In this document: piece by piece, positions 10,871 through 23,639 of the stretch
Layout: every line of letters starts with the position of its first letter
How positions within the stretch are numbered: position 1 is the first letter of the stretch
Assembly (NCBI GenBank): GCA_038501625.1
Contig: JAZAYU010000114.1
Location: 744,001 to 808,000 of the forward strand
Direction: 5' to 3'
Length of the DNA: 64,000 nt
Source: Corbicula japonica
Taxonomy: Eukaryota; Mollusca; Bivalvia; Venerida; Cyrenidae
Notes under the pieces: generated by a model
Databases searched by the model: none
What the model was told of the DNA's origin: nothing
What the model saw: the letters and a program-made list of their open reading frames with translations, nothing else
Program-made: the position numbers and the translations under genes

Positions 10871-12585
10871 AGAACTATGTTTGTATTTTATTGGTATTAC
10901 CTGACACTTGATACTAAAGAGTGCATGCTCTATACTTCATGTGACAAACATTGAATTAGGGTTGATAAAATATTTGTATTTTAAATATACCAAACATAAT
11001 TTTTAATAAGCCCTATGATTTTAAACCATTTATTACAAAAAGTGCATAGAGACCTGGCAGCTATTTAATGAACACTTTAAAGAAGGCTATACCTCGGCCC
11101 TCCAAAGCGGAATTCCATTATCACTAGTTTGTAACTATATGCCCATACAGCTTATAACAAAGCAGTTTAAGGCGCGGGATATTATTAATACTTTCTGTAA
11201 ATAAGTGGTGATTTTATTGTTTTCTTGTAGTTTGTTATAAATTAGCAGTCGATAAAATATAAAGGTACCACTTACTATAATAAGTTTTGTCAATATTGAA
11301 AAACCTTTTGGTAGATACATATTGTGATATTATTGAATATTAATATATAAAACATTTTTCTGATTTGGCAATGCATGTTTCAGCTGTTGATGAAATTCAT
11401 GACTCCATGTCGCATAACTTGACTATGTGTTCTTTAAAGATGGCATACCATGACCTTGATTGAAGATTAAAAATGACTTTTTAATACATGAAATAGGTCA
11501 TGCAAACGTGCAATGCATAAAAAAGTTCGCCATACCTTAAATAAACTGCACTAAATTTGGCATGTGTGCATGATCATATTGAAATATTGCAAAAAGCATA
11601 CATCAAACTTATTGTCAGAGCATCGGATTTAATTGTCTACGCTCATGCTATGAAGGATAACAATTGAACGATAAGATTTTCTTGCGACTTGCAGTATTAA
11701 CTTAAAGGTTAATCCAAAACTAAATTCTCATTTAGTTGCTAAAGTACATTTACTGTTAATACAATTCCATTAAGCTTATCTTTTTAAATCGATATTTTAT
11801 CACGAAAATATTATTGATTATATAATGATGCCGTTATTTTATGTTGACAAAACATAAATCCATTTAATTCCCAACAGACTTGATTTGAGCACCATGTTTC
11901 GTAAAAAAACATGTCAAGTTTGGAAATTCAAAAGATAAACTATTTGTCACACATTTTAGATATTAATCTTTGAAAAGGAATTACGGCATGTACCACCAAT
12001 GTTCTTTTTTCTATGATATTTTTACAAGCTCATCGACTTTATTTTTGAACCTGAACATATTTATCACACCATTCGTATGTTATCTCGAAATCATTTGTCA
12101 CTGGATCAGTTTGTTTATTTACTGTGCATGACCTTCTGGTATAAATTGCTGACTCACCTTCTATTTCTTGCGCACTAAGTGTGCTATGTATACCCAACAG
12201 CAGAAAGGAACGTTGAAATGTTTTGGTGCACAGATGCAAGCGTTGTAATAGTTGGGTAAGAGCAGTAATAGTTGGGTAAGAGCAGGGGTATTGCGTCATC
12301 AATCACTTGTATGTAAGCGTTTGCCAACATTGCATTAGCTGTATCAGGTAAACGCTTTACTACATTGTATTTCGTTTTTGTCAAAATGAATTCGGGATTA
12401 AAAGAATTGTTTAAAGTGTCTAATCATGTCTAATATTGGTTTCGAGATCATAAGATTTTGTTGTTATTCTTTTTTATTTTAAAAGAAACTGACATAAATA
12501 TATAGTCTAGTGTACGTTAAAAATGTGTTTTGTGTGGAAGAATTTATGTCTTCAGAAAACAAGTTAAATTTGCATAATAAAATAA
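10871..12585. other. AT-rich intergenic DNA
   Basis: No gene recognised. At 12246-12285 a 20-bp unit (TAATAGTTGGGTAAGAGCAG) occurs twice in direct tandem. The rest is unique-looking AT-rich sequence. Confidence 0.45.
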
Positions 12586-12800
12586 AAAACACAGTCTCCT
12601 GGCGCAGTCAATATGAAGAGAGGAAAAGAGAGCACGTGTTATTACTATGAATACTTTCAAAAGGCACCATACACAATTAACGAAAAAGAGAACACAAGGT
12701 GTTTTTGCCTTGGTATGGTCATTAGCAAAACAATTTGTCGCATTGTTTTTAAACCAGGTTCTATAAAGCACCAACCTCACACTTGCCCCTGCAGTTTCTC
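12586..12800 (+). repeat. R3 repeat
   Basis: It starts near AACACAGTCTCCTGGCGCAG, continues AGAGAGGAAAAGAG, ACAATTAACGAAAAAGAGAAC and GGTCATTAGCAAAAC, and ends TTTAAACCAGGTTCTA then GCACCAACCTC. The order is the same as at 38041-38275 and 20670-20885 (opposite strand). A short open frame through it is not shared by the other copies. Confidence 0.7.
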
Positions 12801-13334
12801 ATAAGAACGATCAAGCACAAGTTGTCTTGGTGAATTAACTCCAGCGCACCCATCAACTTTTTGCTTGTTCAATTTATTCGAAATAGTGCCATATAATAAT
12901 AAGAATATATTGTTTGCATCAGAACTCTTTACGAAATGTTTGAAGGAACAATATCGCGTGAACATCAATGTACAAATTTTTCAAGTCCTCTGACGAAATT
13001 TTTAAAAACAAAGCAAACTGTGTTGACCTTGCAACCGAAAGTAGGGTGATACATTGGAAACCCTTTTTTTAAACCAGAAATATTTGACAAATAGCCGCAA
13101 GATCAGTGTTCATTTGATAAAGGTAATGTTTTGGTTTTGTGTTTTACATGAGCCACAGGGCTTGATGTAAACGGTATTATTTTGTCATAACTCAGCGTGC
13201 AAAATTAAATACAGCCACATAAGTAATTTCTTCACTAAACGCTGACCGGCAAAGAGCATTTTTCGTTAAGTTTGAAGGTTTTGAATTAAAGCTTAAATTG
13301 CTCTTTGCAATGTCTGTGTGGAGGGATTCTTTTC

Positions 13335-13586
13335 TTCGAGTTTCGAGTAGAAAACTTCGAGTTTCGAGTGGTAAATATCGAGTTTCGACTTGAAATCTTC
13401 GAGTTTCGAGTAGGGATCTTCGACTTTCTAGTAGAAAACTTCGAGTTTCGAGTAGAAAATATCGAGTTTCGAGTTTAAATCTTCGAGTTTCGAGTAGACA
13501 ATATCGAGTTTCAAGTAGAAAACTTCGAGTTTCGAGTTGAAAATATCGAGTTTCGAGTTGAAATTTTCGAGTTTCGAGTTGAAATC
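13335..13586 (-). repeat. 21-bp satellite, 12 units, array 1
   Basis: There are twelve units of exactly 21 bp with consensus TTCGAGTTTCGAGTAGAAAAC on the plus strand. On the minus strand the unit is open and encodes heptads of the type (Q/L)LETR(S/R/Y)F. It is the reverse complement of the array at 15326. Confidence 0.9.
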
Positions 13587-13944
13587 TTTAATTTGTATCA
13601 CAATGTCTTGTTTTATGTGTACTTAATCTAATCTCTGTCTTTATCTAACAATTTTTATCAAAGCGACTTTGAACTAACGAAATTCTTTTGGAATGCATTG
13701 TAATTTGCTTATTCAGAGACTTGATATTTTTATCTCATGATGTTTTGTGATAGGTTTTAAGTCGATATCGACATTAAAAAATTACTTATCAATTCAGTTG
13801 AGTGTTCTACCAAAGTACCAAGACAAAAATGATATCCCCAACACAATTAAGTCCATTTAGCAATGCTAGCATGAAGACGTAATCGCCAGAGCTAATAAAA
13901 TGTATTAAAAGAGGACTTTATATGTCAGGTCTGACAGACTCTGA

Positions 13945-14100
13945 CCTTAGATGGAAAGGGAACTTTTAAAGTCACCGAACACAAAAATATTAAAATATTT
14001 GCAGGCTCGTTTTATCGAGCCTGTTCATGGACAGTTATGGAAATGCATATTACTGCACACGCCGCAACTCAGTATCTACACCAGTGTTTAACATTAAAAC
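13945..14100. mobile_element. R1 element, solitary end
   Basis: GGGAACTTTTAAAGTCACCG, GCAGGCTCG, GAGCCTGTTCATGGACAG, GGAAATGCATATTACTGC and CACGCCGC follow in order. This is the terminal inverted part of R1 without its core. It lies between the two inverted 21-bp satellites. Confidence 0.65.
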
Positions 14101-15325
14101 ATTGCAATTTGAAGGGGTGCATATGGCGGTGAAAAAGTAGTAAAAGCAAAAATCAAAAACACAAACTAGTTTCAAAATTTAATAAAGAGATTAACAAGAT
14201 TTGTAAACTTTTTAAGTACATATTAAGTAGTAAAATACATAAAATGTACTATTTTAGAGTCAAACTCAAATAGAAATTCGCTCTTTAATTTCCTTTACAG
14301 GTTTTAACACTGTTTGGAATAAACATATGAATATAAATTCTTTAGACAAATTAGGTAAATCTATGCATTTTGCGTTTTAAATGGAGAAAATATGCTATTT
14401 GAAATAATTGAATATGTCTGTACATGATCAAGGCACGTTCAAAATTTCAGCAGTTGCTACAGATAGAAATAGATGATTTATCATAAGGTACTTCATTCAC
14501 AAATTATAGCTTATTTCTATATTTTATCAATATCTAAGCATACTGAAACTAGGGAAAATAATCTCCATTGACTTAACTTGACTTGACATTTAAAAAAATC
14601 ATATTTAGCTACTTTCTTATGAACGTCATAACCTCACTTAAGTCGGAATAAAGTGCATGGCCCATAAATTGTAAAGAAAAAAAGATAGATATATTGATAT
14701 TCTTTTAAATGACCCAAATAAATGAGCATTTTTACTCGACATGGAGATGATTCCATGGTAGTTTTTTCATATAATTTGATGAGTTTTCTGTTTGTCCACT
14801 AGTATATGTCAGGATGCCCTTTGCTTCATCTGTGATTTAAATACAAAAGTATTCTCATACATTTGGGTGGCCGATTTTTGAAGCATACAGGCTCTTGCAT
14901 GTTTACACAGACAAATCAGTGACCTCGATAGAACTCTAGGACTGAGTTTTTTAAATGGCAGGGTGTACTTAAAAATAATAATTTGATAAATTTATTTAAA
15001 TATTTGAAACCTTATTTTATTTTGGGATTCTAAAACTAAAATTCAACACCTGTCGCATAAACATTGTATATGTCAGCTTGATGACGTGACTGCTATTTAA
15101 AGAATAAACAAACATTTGTTTAACCTCCAGTTCAAGCCTTTGAAAAAAAAAATGTTTAAAATCACTTATAGATCATTTTTGGTTTAACGGGTTAGGGTTT
15201 AGGGTAATGGCGAATATTCTAAACCAATTTTCTGATAGGATTCACACATCACACATTTAAATATTTTTTGTGAATTGTTGATTTTGTTGTTTATTATGGT
15301 GTCAGCAGGAAACGTAAAAAATTGC

Positions 15326-15552
15326 CAACTCGAGACTCGAAGTTTTCAACTCGAGACTCGAAGTTTTCAACTCGAGACTCGAATTTTTCAACTCGAGACT
15401 CGAAGATTTCAACTCGAGACTCGAATTTTTCAACTCGAGTCTCGATCTTTGCTACTTGAAACTCGAATATATAAACTCGAGACTCGAAAATTCCGAATGG
15501 AAACTCGAAGATCCCATCTTGAAACTCGAAGTTTTCTACTCGAAACTCGATT
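15326..15552 (+). repeat. 21-bp satellite, about 11 units, array 2
   Basis: Units of 21 bp, consensus CAACTCGAGACTCGAAGTTT, run in the plus orientation. This is the same satellite as at 13335 but inverted. Because 21 is a multiple of three, the array is an open frame (15275-15616) of QLETRSF heptads. The last units diverge (LLETRIY, RMETRRS). I regard the frame as a by-product of the repeat. Confidence 0.9.
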
Positions 15553-17002
15553 CTTATGCAAATTGAATATATTTGAAGAAGAAATCCAAAAGCACGTGCT
15601 TTTGATCAAATCCTAGATAATTGTTTCATACGATGCTATATATCAATGTAGTATCAGTAAATAAAATAAGTTTAAATCAACAACACGGCGACTCGTGTGG
15701 TTTTGATCATTTGTTATCCGATAACGGATTAGCTAACGTGTGACGTTTAACCTATATCATATTAACTTGCAACCCTTCTCATTATTTTCTAAAGACCAAT
15801 TTAAAAGACGAGTGCCTTTTAGTTTGATATGTTTTCTCTTTTATAATTAAATATTTGCACATTTAATTATTTTAACAGATGGGCCTTAAATAAAATATTG
15901 TTTGTTTCCCCATCCACGACCTTCCCGAAAAAATCGGCGCGGTCCAAACTATTTTATTGCCGCAACCGAAAGGATATTTTTAACTTGTATGAAAAAAATG
16001 AAACAAAATGCATTTTTAATAAGTTCGAGTATGAAACCGGTTTCAAATAGTCACTTTCATCAAAACTATTGTATATGCTTCACAAAGATCACTAAAGTCT
16101 TGGTCATTTTGCAGAAGGGCATTCATCTTAAATACATGTAAACTTGGTACTAGTCTCCTTTTTAAATTTTAGAGTGTTAATATTCTCATTGGAGTTATTC
16201 CTAGAATTTCTGTGAGCATCATTATTCTAATAATTTTAAAATAATAAAAAATATTTGACCAACCTGACTACCCATACTTTATCGGCCTGGATCGGAATGG
16301 GGAACAAAGAATATTTTTAATTTGGCCCTGTAAGATTTATATTTTCCTATCACTACCTGGATAAAAGACATTTTGCCAATTGAGGTTAAACCCGATTCTA
16401 AAGTGCACCAACCCCACGTTTGCTCCGTTAACTAGTTCATATATGAACAAGCACAATTAATGGGATCTTATTCTAACACAATCACCACCCAGCAATGTTG
16501 CATACAAATAAAATTGAAAAAAAAATGTTTTAGATGTGTTACTGTCGAGTTTCATATCTGGATTTAAGGAAGAACATGATGGCAAATATAAAAGAAACTG
16601 ATCGAGCTTCTGTATTCTTTTCAAAATTTCGTCAGTACTCTACAATTTTGTAACCCTACACATGACAGGAAAAATCTTTAAACAGGGTTTTCAGTACCAA
16701 CAAAAGCTCTAAACCTAAATTCAGCATCGCTATTAAACTCTCGCAACTATTGTGTGATTTGTTTATTAGTTAGATTTGTTTCTTACTAGAAAGCAGACAG
16801 CGCGCTTAAAATATCTTTATGGCAGTTTTTTTTTAAATATTTTTAATATTGACATGTGTTTTATGAAAATTCTTGGGAAAAATGCTATTTCTTATTTGTA
16901 AGTCAACTCTCCTTAAAGACAAATTGAGAAATGAGTTGCCGCAGTGTTTTGATGCAGGTTTTCTCATGCACAAATTGTGTTCTCTGAAAACTTTAATCTT
17001 CG
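15553..17002. other. AT-rich intergenic DNA with an R3 scrap
   Basis: An R3-like fragment lies at about 16370-16435 (GAGGTTAAACCCGATTCTA, then GTGCACCAACCCC). Nothing else is recognised. Confidence 0.45.
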
Positions 17003-17007
17003 TAACA

Positions 17008-17270
17008 TGCTCTATTTATACCATAAATATGTTTTCTGTGATACAATTATAGCTTTTAAAAAGGAAAATGCCCGAACATGTAAGTGCCAGGTAAATACTT
17101 ACGCACAATATAAAAATTGTTACGGTAATCGTAAACAACATCCACTGAGAACTTATCAAAATAATCTATTTGATTTTCCCGCTGCATAATAAGTTCTATT
17201 TTCAACATTTTATTGGTTGAAAAACTAGGTCAATAGTGAGCTGTGACAGCTAACGCCGAAAAAAATGTTA
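17008..17270 (-). repeat. R4 repeat, copy 2
   Basis: Inverted partner of 9503-9762, with the same blocks in reverse order. An open frame at 16977-17189 crosses it but is not conserved in the other copy. Confidence 0.75.
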
Positions 17271-17929
17271 AAGGCTGTGCTCGCCATCCAAATTTACAAT
17301 ATTAAAATCGAAATCATCTATATTGTCACAGAATAACTGCTGATCAAAAGACATAAATGGTGTCCCATACAACTTGTGTACAATATTGGGAACTGTATAT
17401 TCCATTCACTATTGACAAATTGGTTGGCTAACATTAATAACAGTTAGAATTAATTTGTTAAAAAGGACTAGATCATTTTATTATATTAAAATCACTTAAA
17501 CTGCTGACATTTATTTATAACATTATTTTCGACATTATTCTCGCGTATCACAATAAATTTTAATTTAATGGCACTTCTAAAAGGCAATGCGAAACTGCTT
17601 AATGTTATCCGATAGACACAGAGTTCCTTTTTAATATTTGGTGAAAATAATTTTTTATCCATCCGCAAAAAAATTTGAAACTCAATTTAAATTTTCTTTA
17701 AAGTGAGGTAGAAGCGTTTCACTTTTGTTGATTTAAAATTCCATGTCAGCAGTACAATATTTTTTTTACCTTTTGTTGTTCTTTTCCCCTTCATGGCTTT
17801 AATGGTTTTACATGTGTTAATATTTTATTTTCAGGATGCATTCTATAGACAACTGATCTTTGAAAATTTGCAATCGGTCATAATTACTTAGTATCTCTTG
17901 TGTCACTGAAAGGGGGCTTCATTTTAAAA

Positions 17930-18170
17930 TCGATATTGTCTCTACCTGGGAGCGAGCAAACACCGTCACGACGAGAGCGGCTAGCCCTGCAATTCTGACT
18001 ACGCAACCATTTAAACTAATCGGGACAACCCCAAAACGGTTGATCGGATAGCCCTGATATACGTTATCATCACTGCACTACATCGGTAACGGGTTATTTA
18101 CTGAAAATGTGATGACTATTTGTACGGGGAAACTTTTTATGGCCGCCACACTGCACAAAAAGTGCTAGAC
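17930..18170 (-). repeat. R2 SINE, near-complete copy
   Basis: The plus strand begins GATATTGTCTCTACCTGGGA and continues through GGCTAGCCCTGCA, ACCATTTAAACTA, GGTTGATCGGATA, ATCATCACTGCA and GTACGGGGAAACTTTTTATG. This matches 49560-49770 over its length. On the minus strand a B-box-like motif precedes the GACAATATC end. A second partial copy of the same family (GATATTGCCTCTACCTGAG, ATCATCACTGCAACG) follows at about 18190-18280. Confidence 0.75.
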
Positions 18171-18502
18171 TAAGTGAGAATTTCAAATGATATTGCCTCT
18201 ACCTGAGATAGCCCTTATAATAAACATTATCATCACTGCAACGTCCAAGTTGGTAAATCTTATTGACTAGAATGGGAAATTTTGTTTTACCGTATTTTAT
18301 AAAACGAAAAAAAATGCTGCTAAAATCTTTTTAAATCTTGTTCAAAAGGCTAACTAGTGAGTTCACAATATGTACTCATAGGAATGCTGTCATCAAGCTT
18401 ATAAAATATCTATTAATTATTTGAGTGATTCAGTAAAGTTCTGACAAATCTATCCGGTATTATCAGAAAAGGAACCGCTGTTTAAGGTAACATTGCAATA
18501 GA

Positions 18503-19203
18503 TGAAATGGGATCTTTGAAAATCAATGAGTCAGACTTAGACAAATGAAAATATTGCAGGCTGTGTTTGATCGAGTCTGTTGGTGGATACTACTAGTAAG
18601 CAGTCATGGAAATGTTTATCTGTCCACGCTGCCGAGCTCATTTGAAGGTCATTGAGCACGAACCATGTCTACAATGTTAATAGTACTTCTAAAACTTGTT
18701 TTAAAATTTCGGCCAGTTGATAGATGGGTGGTTTCAATATCACACCCAATAAAGATTTGGATACTGTTTAATCACCCCTAAGATGAACTTGCTAATTTTA
18801 AAATTTTGCCAATGTCAGGATTTGGCAAATATGCATGATTTTCTCAGATCCCCTGTTAATTTTATTCTATTTAAATTAGTTCCGCCCATTGTTTTCTAGA
18901 ATAGTTCAAACCCATTCTTTTATACGGGGCCCATACGCCGCAGTACATGGAATGGTGTTAATTAATACAAAAATACCTCATTGAAGATTCCCGCCATATG
19001 CATACCATCGTTTGGGATTGATTAAATATGTACTGCTTATTTGAGTAAATATTGAGCTGCCCTCAACCCGGGGCTAGGCGGCGTGGGCAGTGATAGGCAT
19101 TTCCATTACGCCAGTGACCAGTCTCAGTCAAACCGAGCCTGTAATAGTATTAAATTTGTTGTTTTGGGTGTTCACAAAGTTCCCTTTCATCTACTGGACA
19201 GGG
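18503..19203 (+). mobile_element. R1 element, most complete copy
   Basis: Both inverted ends are present. The left end reads GAAAATATTGCAGGCTG, GTTTGATCGAGTCTG and GTCCACGCTGCCGAG. The right end reads GAGCTGCCCTCAACCCGGGG, GGCGGCGTGGGCAG, TTTCCATTACG, CAGTCTCAGTCAAACCGAGC and AAGTTCCCTTTCATCTA. The core matches 28365-28985. No ORF of transposase size exists, so the element is nonautonomous. Near each end a GGCTC/GAGCC mini-hairpin is conserved across the family. Confidence 0.75.
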
Positions 19204-20139
19204 GATCTGAGAATATCAACCCTAAGTATCACAGATGAACGCCAAATGCAAAAATAGTAAAAAGCACGAGAAATATTCCGTTTACTGTAGCAGCATTGTG
19301 ACATTTCTAAAATACAAATGCAAAAATTAAAAAGCACGAGATAAGTTCCTTATACATATTTTGTTGGTCCCGTCTAGATCGAATTATCGAAGTTCGACTG
19401 TACTGTAGTAACATTGTGACATTCAACCACATAAAGGTTGAGGGTATGGGTTTATGGTCTGTTATCTATATTAGAACACGAACGTTGTGGTCGCAATACT
19501 TCCCGGGCACGATAGCCTGGTGTCAAATATGACCTCCGCCCTTTCCACACCAGTGGCCTATGTTTTATGCTACTGACTGAACCAATGCGGTACCACAGCC
19601 CAGATTAAGTTGTTTTGTCGTTTTCGTCCCATTGTCCTCTGTATAACCCTCTATTGTCTGTAAGTTTTGTTACTGTAATTTAATTTTTGGTGTTAACCTT
19701 AATATTCATTTACATTGCTGCCCATTAACAGACTCAATCAAATTGAGCATGCATTTTTTCATATTTGTCGTTTTCGGTGACATTCAAAGTTCCCTTTTCA
19801 CTTATTTCTTATTTATCTAAGTGGACAGGTCAGCAACTGTGTATTGTATGTGGCTACTCTTTACCTCTTCTATTTACTTTTACGATATATATTATTTACA
19901 TAACCTTTTTGATAAATATTAATACAGAACCAAGCTTATATGAGCTCGTAGCTTTTTAATTCACTTATAAGTGTAATGGTCAATATCTGAAAACAGGTCA
20001 AACGAAAAACAGCTTAGTAAAACAAATACTTTAGAAAAGCAAACACCCTTTATTGACCTCAATCTTTCTCTTGAAAACGGATTTGTAATTGCTACAATAA
20101 ATGAAACAGAGTTGATTTTGATTTTCATATTTGAAAAAA
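19204..20139. other. intergenic DNA with a solitary R1 end
   Basis: At about 19718-19810 the R1 right end recurs (CATTAACAGACTCAATCAAA, CATATTTGTCGTTTTCGGTG, AAAGTTCCCTTTTCA). The stretch 19420-19650 is richer in GC than its surroundings but was not recognised. Confidence 0.5.
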
Positions 20140-20235
20140 GTGAAATATACATATCAGGAATCGCCACACTCAGAAAACACAGCCTCCCCCCGCAGGGGAA
20201 TAAAGAAAAAAAATTTGCGTTAGCGACTTTTTGCA
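20140..20235 (+). repeat. R3 repeat, 5' fragment
   Basis: It reads ACATATCAGGAATCGCCACA, then CTCAGAAAACACAGCCTCC and CGCAGGGGAA. This is the head of R3 as at 38041 and 22797. Confidence 0.6.
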
Positions 20236-20669
20236 TAACCGGTATTGTTAAAAGGAATATTGGTACAACAAAATAAAACATAAAACGTTTGCAAGTTATT
20301 CCAACAAGATATTTTCAGCTAGTGTTTTACGGATATTTGATTTATAAATTAAAGAAAAATAAAAACAATATCAATTTTTGTTTCATGTCTTTTAAAAAAA
20401 CATCTGTTATTACTAAAAGAAAGGCTTCATGCACTATATTCTACAGCGCAGTTGACCGCTTTGCCGTTTATGTAGGTTTCCAGTAAAATCTTGAAGCTCG
20501 TTCAGTTTATTATATTTCTATCATCGTGTACTTGCTGATTTGGTGATTTTTTCCCATGATTAATGAAATCTAGTTCCTACCCATTTTTGTTTGACAATGC
20601 TATTTGCTTCTATTTGAATTGACATACTTATAACAAACATGCCCTCTCTCTCTCTCTCTTGAAAGTATG

Positions 20670-20885
20670 AGATTGCTGCAACATAGCACCTGGTTTGAAC
20701 CCCCGGTGGCAAAAAACTTGACTTTCCAAGGCGGTATCACTATGATTCTCAGTTTTGTTTAATGTTTGTGGTATCTTTTAGAAAATATCATATTATTACT
20801 ATTATTTTATTACTCTCTACTTTCAAAATGTGTGGAGAGGCTCTGTTTCCTCAATAAGGCTATCCCTGATGTGCGTTTTTTCACT
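20670..20885 (-). repeat. R3 repeat, full-length inverted copy
   Basis: On the plus strand it starts with CACCTGGTTTGAACCC and GGTGGCAAAAAAC, and ends with TGTGTGGAGAGGCTCTGTTT and CTATCCCTGATGTGCG. This is the mirror order of 38041-38275 and of the same length. A more diverged head repeats at about 21000-21055. Confidence 0.6.
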
Positions 20886-21399
20886 TCTTTAAATAATTTA
20901 TTTCCAACTCATAATCCAGAAATTTTAATTGAATATGTATTTCTATGTTTGCAGACTAGTTGGGAAAATTTTAGGTCAGATACAGTTTTAAAAGTGTGGA
21001 GATTGTGTGAGAGGGTTTTGTGTTTTCCGAATGTATCTATTTCTGATACAATGTATTTATATTTCAAGTTTTCTTTCAAATTTTATGACAATGTTTTCTA
21101 AAGAATCGTGTTTGTTTAACTCACTGAGTTTCATAGTAAGGGAATGAATTCTTTATTTATTTTAAACAAATGCCGATATTCATATTAATTTTTTTATAAG
21201 TTTTGGGATGTTAAAAGAAGAACATAAAATGATCTTATTTAACTTGAATTGCATTTAACTTGAACTTAACGGGACATTTAATTTCCATTATGTTTGTTTT
21301 TTAATCGACCATGCACTTTAAATCAAACTAAAAGTGTTAACAAATAAAATGATCTAAACTCCTTGTCCAAAATCAATGGATTTATTAGATTCGAATATA

Positions 21400-21595
21400 T
21401 TCAAACTAGATTGAACAATGCTTGAACGGAAATTTATTTACTAGATAAATAATTGATAAGTTCCTCTATTGTTATTATACTTTAGGTATATTGCCTGTAA
21501 ACTTCCATTCAATGACATCAACACTTTTCGTTATGAAACAAAATGTTTTAGAACATATCTGTGATTATTTATATAACGTATATATTATTCAAACA
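21400..21595 (+). repeat. R5 repeat, copy 1
   Basis: TAGATTGAACAATGC, TAGATAAATAATTGATAAGT, TCCTCTATTGTTAT, CCTGTAAACTT and TTCAATGACATC recur in the same order and strand at 26970-27165. The repeat is of unknown class. Confidence 0.65.
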
Positions 21596-22796
21596 ATAAA
21601 TTCTTTAATATGTCGAAAAATATCATTCACAGCATTTTATTATTTTTTATTATTTTACTATTTTGTTTTATTTATTTATTTTATTAAATTCACCTGCTTC
21701 CAATACGTTGCACGGTTTATACACACTATAAAAAAATTAATAATAAATTTAAAACAGTAACATAACACTGATCATACCTATTCGCATTTATGTTCTTAAA
21801 TATTTGTTGTTTTTGATTACAGATAATGTTAAAAAATAAGGCTTAAACAGATCAACAACATTGTTTTGGGAAACAAGAAAAAAATGAAGAATGCCAGCTT
21901 TAGCTCTGTCACTGTGTATATATATTCACAACGACGGTTTATAGTCGAAGAGAATTAATGGGCTCAAAAGGAGCGGTGTGCTTTTCAGTTGTTTTAAATT
22001 ACAGGTGACACAGAGAAATATTTGTGTTTAGTATGACAATATTCTTTTTATTAACTTTAGGGAAGAACTTAATTTTTTTCTGCCGACGCACGTCTATAGC
22101 AGGTGACTGTAAATCTCCTATTGCTTAACAGATCAAATGCAACAGCCAGTTAACGTTGTTAATGCACCTGAAAATGCTTACTAATGTATTGATCGATATG
22201 AAAAATATTGTTAAGTAATTTAAAAAATATTACAGCTCTTTTTAACGATAATGACAGCATGTTTGTTACTCAGAGTTGTTTGTTATAATATGAAATATTC
22301 TCTTTGAAGAAATTTGAAAGAAACTTTTGATAAATTCATTTCATACAATTTTCAGTTTCAAAAATAGCACTCAACAGATGAACAACTTAAATGATCTATT
22401 TAACGCTTTCAGTCTTTTTTGAAATAATACTATTTTGTTTAGGAATGTTTAATAGCTGTGCATGCTTCAAGAGCAAACAAACTGCATTAAAAAATCCGCA
22501 CTTGTTTATAAGATCTATAGGATCTACTCCCCTTGTTTAATGGCGTTGCATTCAAATACTCTGAGAAGTATGAGCGGCTTTGTTGCAATCCATAAACTAT
22601 TTTTATATATTACTAACATCAAAGAACTTATTGAAGTACAAGGTTCCACGAGTACACTCATTGGTGGAGTTGGGTCATATTTTGCAGACCATTTGCAACA
22701 ATAAATATCTTTAACTTCATCGTTTCGTTATGTTAGCATTAAATTTTGTTATTACGTAAATAAATTATTTAATTAATAATACATAAAAAGTAAAAT

Positions 22797-22865
22797 ATGC
22801 ATATCATGAATTGCCACACTCACAAAACACAGCCTCTCCACGCAGCGAAAAAGAAGAGAATACAA
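22797..22865 (+). repeat. R3 repeat, 5' fragment
   Basis: TGCATATCATGAATTGCCAC, ACTCACAAAACACAGCCTCT and CACGCAGCG match the head of R3. The remainder is missing. Confidence 0.6.
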
Positions 22866-23639
22866 TATTATTATCTATACAATAGATATAAAGAATCGTT
22901 TCTATAAACACCTGGCCCAATAGACCTATAGTACATTATCGTTTACTTGATCAGTCACATGATATATAAATAAAGTTAAACAAAGATTTATCAGCCAAAT
23001 TATTTTAAAAATTAGATATTGTTAAAATTGCCCAATTCACAGGTCATAAAACTGTCTTTATTCTATTAAAAGTGTACCACGTGACAGTTTACTTAGCCAT
23101 ACTTCATTATTTAGATCACCTTTAATATGTTTTTACTAGCTGACTGATATTTCGGTATTAGTTTAGAAATTGTATGCAAATCGAGTTAAGCAGGTTCTTT
23201 GTCTGGGATTTTTTTTTTATTTTGTAAGATTAATTACTTGGGTAAATAATTTCAATCTCATTTAAGTTTGTCAGTTTGAGTCAATTTGATTGTCAATACA
23301 TTTTTTATATAATTTTTCCATATTTCATCTTTTGAACACACACAGAAATAACAGCCTGCTGGCATACTACCTTAAGGAGGTCTAATCTTTTACTGTAAAA
23401 CATTTCTTTGATGCTGGATGATAACCCAGATGATAAAAATTTTAATAAAAGAGATACGTCAGAATATTTATTTTAACTCAATAGAGACCTTTAGGTGAAT
23501 ACATATTGCCAATAGGACTAGAAATATATTATGTAAATCACACTTTTAAACTATAAAAGCTTTTATTAAATAACGATTCGTTATAATTCATATAATAACA
23601 GCACCTGACACGTTCAATAACAAAACGGCCTGCTTTAAA

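Noticed and set aside
15189..15204. Telomere-like GGGTTAGGGTTTAGGG
   Set aside because: Under three units, with one irregular. Too short for an interstitial telomere.
15275..15616. ORF of QLETRSF heptads as a coiled-coil protein gene
   Set aside because: The heptads follow directly from a 21-bp DNA satellite, which also occurs inverted at 13335. Leu positions alone do not give an a/d heptad core.
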